Shown here: positions 5,929 to 7,768 of the stretch, in pieces
Layout: the number at the start of each line of letters is the position of its first letter
Position numbering within the stretch: position 1 is the stretch's first letter
Origin: an uncultured Ruminococcus sp.
GTDB lineage: Bacteria > Bacillota > Clostridia > Oscillospirales > CAG-272
NCBI GenBank assembly: GCA_902797495.1
Contig: CADBTH010000136.1
Location: 1 to 7,768 of the forward strand
DNA length: 7,768 nucleotides
Direction of reading: 5' to 3'
Made by a program: the position numbers and the translations under genes
Notes under the pieces: model-generated
Seen by the model: the letters and a program-made list of their open reading frames with translations, nothing else
What the model was told of the DNA's origin: nothing
Database searches by the model: none

Positions 5929-7017
5929 ATGGTTAAAGCACTGAGAAAATTCGGGATCGCGTTCGCGGTATCGACCGTGATCCTCGGCATCGCCGCGCTC
6001 ATCATAATGAGCTTGATCGACGACGTCCTCACCGGCTCGTTCAACAAGGACGACGACGAGCTCTCGCACATCCTGAACGACGACACGGAAGAGGAAGAGA
6101 AGAAGAACGAAGCGCCCGCGGACGAGAATCCGCTCTCGACGCTCGACGGCGACTCGTTCACCGTCCTTGCCGTGATGACGGACTACAGACCGGACGTCTA
6201 CGAATATATACCTAAGATCGATACGGAGTCCTCCTCGGCGGACGACAAAAATGAGGAACCGGGACTCTTCCTAAAGGATCTGAAGGAGTGGGGAGCGGCG
6301 AAGATATGCCTTGTCAAATGCAGTAAGGAGACCGGCTCTTACGTCTTCGTCCCGATCTCGCCCCTCACGAAAGTCTCCACCCCGGCTGGCCCGTCGCGCA
6401 TTTACAACGTCCTGTCCGACTACGGCACGGAGTATTTCAAGACTAAGATCGAGGTCCTCACGGGGCTGAAGATCGACCGCTACGCGATAATGGACTGCAC
6501 GGAGATCACGAACTTCGTCGCCACCTTCGGCGCGGTTTGGTGTCCCGTTCCGTGCGAGGTGTTCTCGAACGGCGTCGAGTACGTCAGCGCGACCGCGGCG
6601 ACCGCCGCTAAGGTCAAGAATCCCTCGGACGTCTACACGAGGCTCCTCGAGGTCTGCGAGGATTACATAGGCCCGTCCTCGATGGGGCTCCTCCTCTTCA
6701 AGGACTACACGAACGGCATCGACGACGAGCTGACCGTTTCCGCCGGCTACGCGAAGGGCTGCATGGCGAACTTCAAAAAGCTGACCGAGGAGGGAGTCCT
6801 CTCGTCCTACTGGTCGTCGCTGAAGCCCTATTTCAAGGAGACCGATATCGACGAATCCTTCCTCTCGTCGCACAACGCCCTCATCGGCGCGTACTCCGAC
6901 GAGCTCGCGAAGACCGTCACCATCCAGGGAATCTTCAAATCGATCGACGACGACGGCGCGCCCGTCTTCGAAGTCGACGGATCCCGCACGGTAGACGCTC
7001 TGAAGGACTACAGATAA
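5929..7017 (+). CDS. Divergent LytR-CpsA-Psr (LCP)-like anchored protein, probably catalytically degenerate
   Basis: A 362-residue protein with a membrane segment (residues 9-30), an acidic Glu/Asp/Lys-rich linker (38-68) and an extracytoplasmic domain. Domain order resembles LCP enzymes, which attach undecaprenyl-linked glycans to peptidoglycan: DSFTVLAVMTDYRP (75-88) as the first strand, AAKICLVKCSKETGSYVFVP (123-142) as the second, then ISPLTKVS (143-150) where LCP proteins have IPRDT.V, and LTGLKIDRYAIMDCTEITNF (177-196) plus GAVWCPVP (201-208) matching the GIKID.Y..V....F...VD..GGV.VDVP block. The later Arg-rich catalytic segment is not recognisable near LLLFKDYTNGIDDEL (254-268). The Asp of the ADT motif and the Arg-Asp of IPRD appear replaced (AAK, SPL), so phosphotransfer is doubtful. 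RBS AAAGGA (5917-5922) sits 6 nt before the ATG. Last gene of the operon, 22 nt after copy 2. It could instead be a binding or regulatory relative. Confidence 0.72.
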   Translation: MVKALRKFGIAFAVSTVILGIAALIIMSLIDDVLTGSFNKDDDELSHILNDDTEEEEKKNEAPADENPLSTLDGDSFTVLAVMTDYRPDVYEYIPKIDTESSSADDKNEEPGLFLKDLKEWGAAKICLVKCSKETGSYVFVPISPLTKVSTPAGPSRIYNVLSDYGTEYFKTKIEVLTGLKIDRYAIMDCTEITNFVATFGAVWCPVPCEVFSNGVEYVSATAATAAKVKNPSDVYTRLLEVCEDYIGPSSMGLLLFKDYTNGIDDELTVSAGYAKGCMANFKKLTEEGVLSSYWSSLKPYFKETDIDESFLSSHNALIGAYSDELAKTVTIQGIFKSIDDDGAPVFEVDGSRTVDALKDYR

Positions 7018-7035
7018 CGTTTGACTATTATAATC

Positions 7036-7041
7036 GAAAGG
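7036..7041 (+). promoter_or_regulatory. Ribosome binding site of glyS
   Basis: GAAAGG lies 9 nt before the ATG at 7051 and selects this start over the in-frame ATG at 7072. The 33-nt gap also holds TATAAT (7029-7034), but I see no -35 at a suitable distance, so a separate promoter is unproven. Confidence 0.65.
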
Positions 7042-7050
7042 TACACATAA

Positions 7051-7768
7051 ATGAACAACACTGAAAAAACAATGGACAAGATCGTGGCTCTCTGCAAGAA
7101 CCGCGGATTCATCTTCGCGGGAAGCGAAATCTACGGGGGGCTTGCGAACACGTGGGACTACGGCCCGCTCGGCGCGCGCCTCAAGAACAACGTCAAGGAC
7201 ACGTGGCGCAAGAGATTCATCCAGGAGATAAAGAACAGCTACGAGGTAGACGCGGACATCCTGATGCACCCGAGAGTGTGGGAGGCGAGCGGACACGTCG
7301 CTTCGTTCTCCGATCCGCTCCTCGACTGCAAGGAGTGCAAGATGCGCTTCAGAGCGGACAACCTCATCGACGACTTCGATCCAGAGGCTCACGCCGACGG
7401 CATGACGAAGGAGGAGATGTTCGACTACATCAAGGCGCACTCGATCCCCTGCCCGCACTGCGGCAAGCACAACTTCACTGACATCAGGGAATTCAACCTC
7501 ATGTTCCAGACCTTCCGCGGCGTGACGAACAACGCGAAGAGCGTCATATATCTGCGCCCCGAGAACGCTCAGGGCGAGTACGTCAACTTCCTGAACGTTC
7601 AGCGCACCATGAGAGCGAAGCTGCCCTTCAGCATCGGTCAGATAGGCAAGGCGTTCAGAAACGAGATCACCCCCGGCAACTTCACGTTCCGTACGATCGA
7701 ATTCGAGCAGATGGAGTTCCAGACCTTCTGCCGCGAGGGCGACGATACCGGACTTTACGACTACTTCA
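7051..7768 (+). CDS. glyS: Glycyl-tRNA synthetase, dimeric alpha2 type (5' part, 3' end outside window)
   Basis: The first 239 residues of a cytoplasmic class II aminoacyl-tRNA synthetase that charges tRNA-Gly with glycine. The frame stays open to the window edge, so the gene is cut, leaving roughly the last half unseen. Visible: the family N-terminus GFIFAGSEIYGG (19-30) and DYGPLGARLKNN (36-47), the class II motif 1 region around MHPRVWEASGH (72-82), two CxxC pairs (Cys93/Cys96 and Cys134/Cys137) expected to bind a zinc ion, LRPENAQG (168-175), and motif 2 from FRNEITP to EFEQMEF (202-223). These mark the single-chain alpha2 enzyme, not the alpha2-beta2 GlyQ/GlyS enzyme. It follows the envelope operon closely. 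No T-box leader fits in the 33-nt gap, so either the operon transcript reads through or a weak local promoter serves it. Confidence 0.96.
   Translation, partial: MNNTEKTMDKIVALCKNRGFIFAGSEIYGGLANTWDYGPLGARLKNNVKDTWRKRFIQEIKNSYEVDADILMHPRVWEASGHVASFSDPLLDCKECKMRFRADNLIDDFDPEAHADGMTKEEMFDYIKAHSIPCPHCGKHNFTDIREFNLMFQTFRGVTNNAKSVIYLRPENAQGEYVNFLNVQRTMRAKLPFSIGQIGKAFRNEITPGNFTFRTIEFEQMEFQTFCREGDDTGLYDYF

Noticed and set aside
7021..7034. TTGACT followed by TATAAT as a glyS promoter
   Set aside because: The two boxes are only 2 nt apart, so they cannot act as one -35/-10 pair. No other -35 was seen about 17 nt before TATAAT.
6271..7470. A 399-codon minus-strand open frame over the LCP-like gene and glyS
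   Set aside because: It crosses two well-supported plus-strand genes and their spacer, and its product is biased with no recognisable domain.

Overview
The window looks like a chromosomal segment of an anaerobic, GC-rich member of the Firmicutes, probably Clostridia. This is an inference. It rests on strong purine-rich Shine-Dalgarno sites, a minimal SufC-SufB pair, a TagO-type lipid-carrier sugar-phosphate transferase, an LCP-like anchored protein and a dimeric (alpha2) glycyl-tRNA synthetase. All genes lie on the + strand. Coding sequence is GC-rich with strong third-position C/G preference, while the intergenic region at 1681-1740 is sharply AT-rich. No transposase, phage gene, CRISPR array, rRNA or tRNA was seen.

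Region 1 (1-1523) is the end of an Fe-S cluster assembly operon: the 3' part of a SufC ATPase gene, then a short SufB/SufD-core protein whose Shine-Dalgarno overlaps the sufC stop, closed by a strong intrinsic terminator. Neither SufS, SufU nor a second SufB/D subunit follows, so this may be a two-gene (SMS-like) system.

Region 2 (1524-1768) is non-coding. It holds a 155-bp array of eight small palindromic cassettes, most with 3-nt loops, separated by a constant heptamer (ATGAATT on the left, its reverse complement AATTCAT/C on the right). The linker flips orientation in the middle, so the whole element is an imperfect palindrome. An AT-rich sigma-A-like promoter and a strong ribosome binding site follow.

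Region 3 (1769-7017) is a five-gene operon with gaps of 15-36 bp that looks like a cell-surface glycan module: an O-antigen ligase/polymerase-like polytopic membrane protein, a DUF4330-like single-pass membrane protein, a TagO/WecA-type polyprenyl-phosphate sugar-1-phosphate transferase, a second DUF4330-like protein, and a divergent LCP-like protein in which the expected catalytic Arg/Asp positions appear to be lost. A plausible job, not proven, is starting a glycan on undecaprenyl phosphate (TagO), polymerising or transferring it outside the membrane (Wzy/WaaL-like), and handling it with three single-pass extracytoplasmic proteins. The DUF4330 pair and the degenerate LCP protein are the least understood parts.

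Region 4 (7051-7768) is the 5' part of a glycyl-tRNA synthetase gene. It begins 33 bp after the operon, with no visible terminator or T-box in between, and runs off the window.
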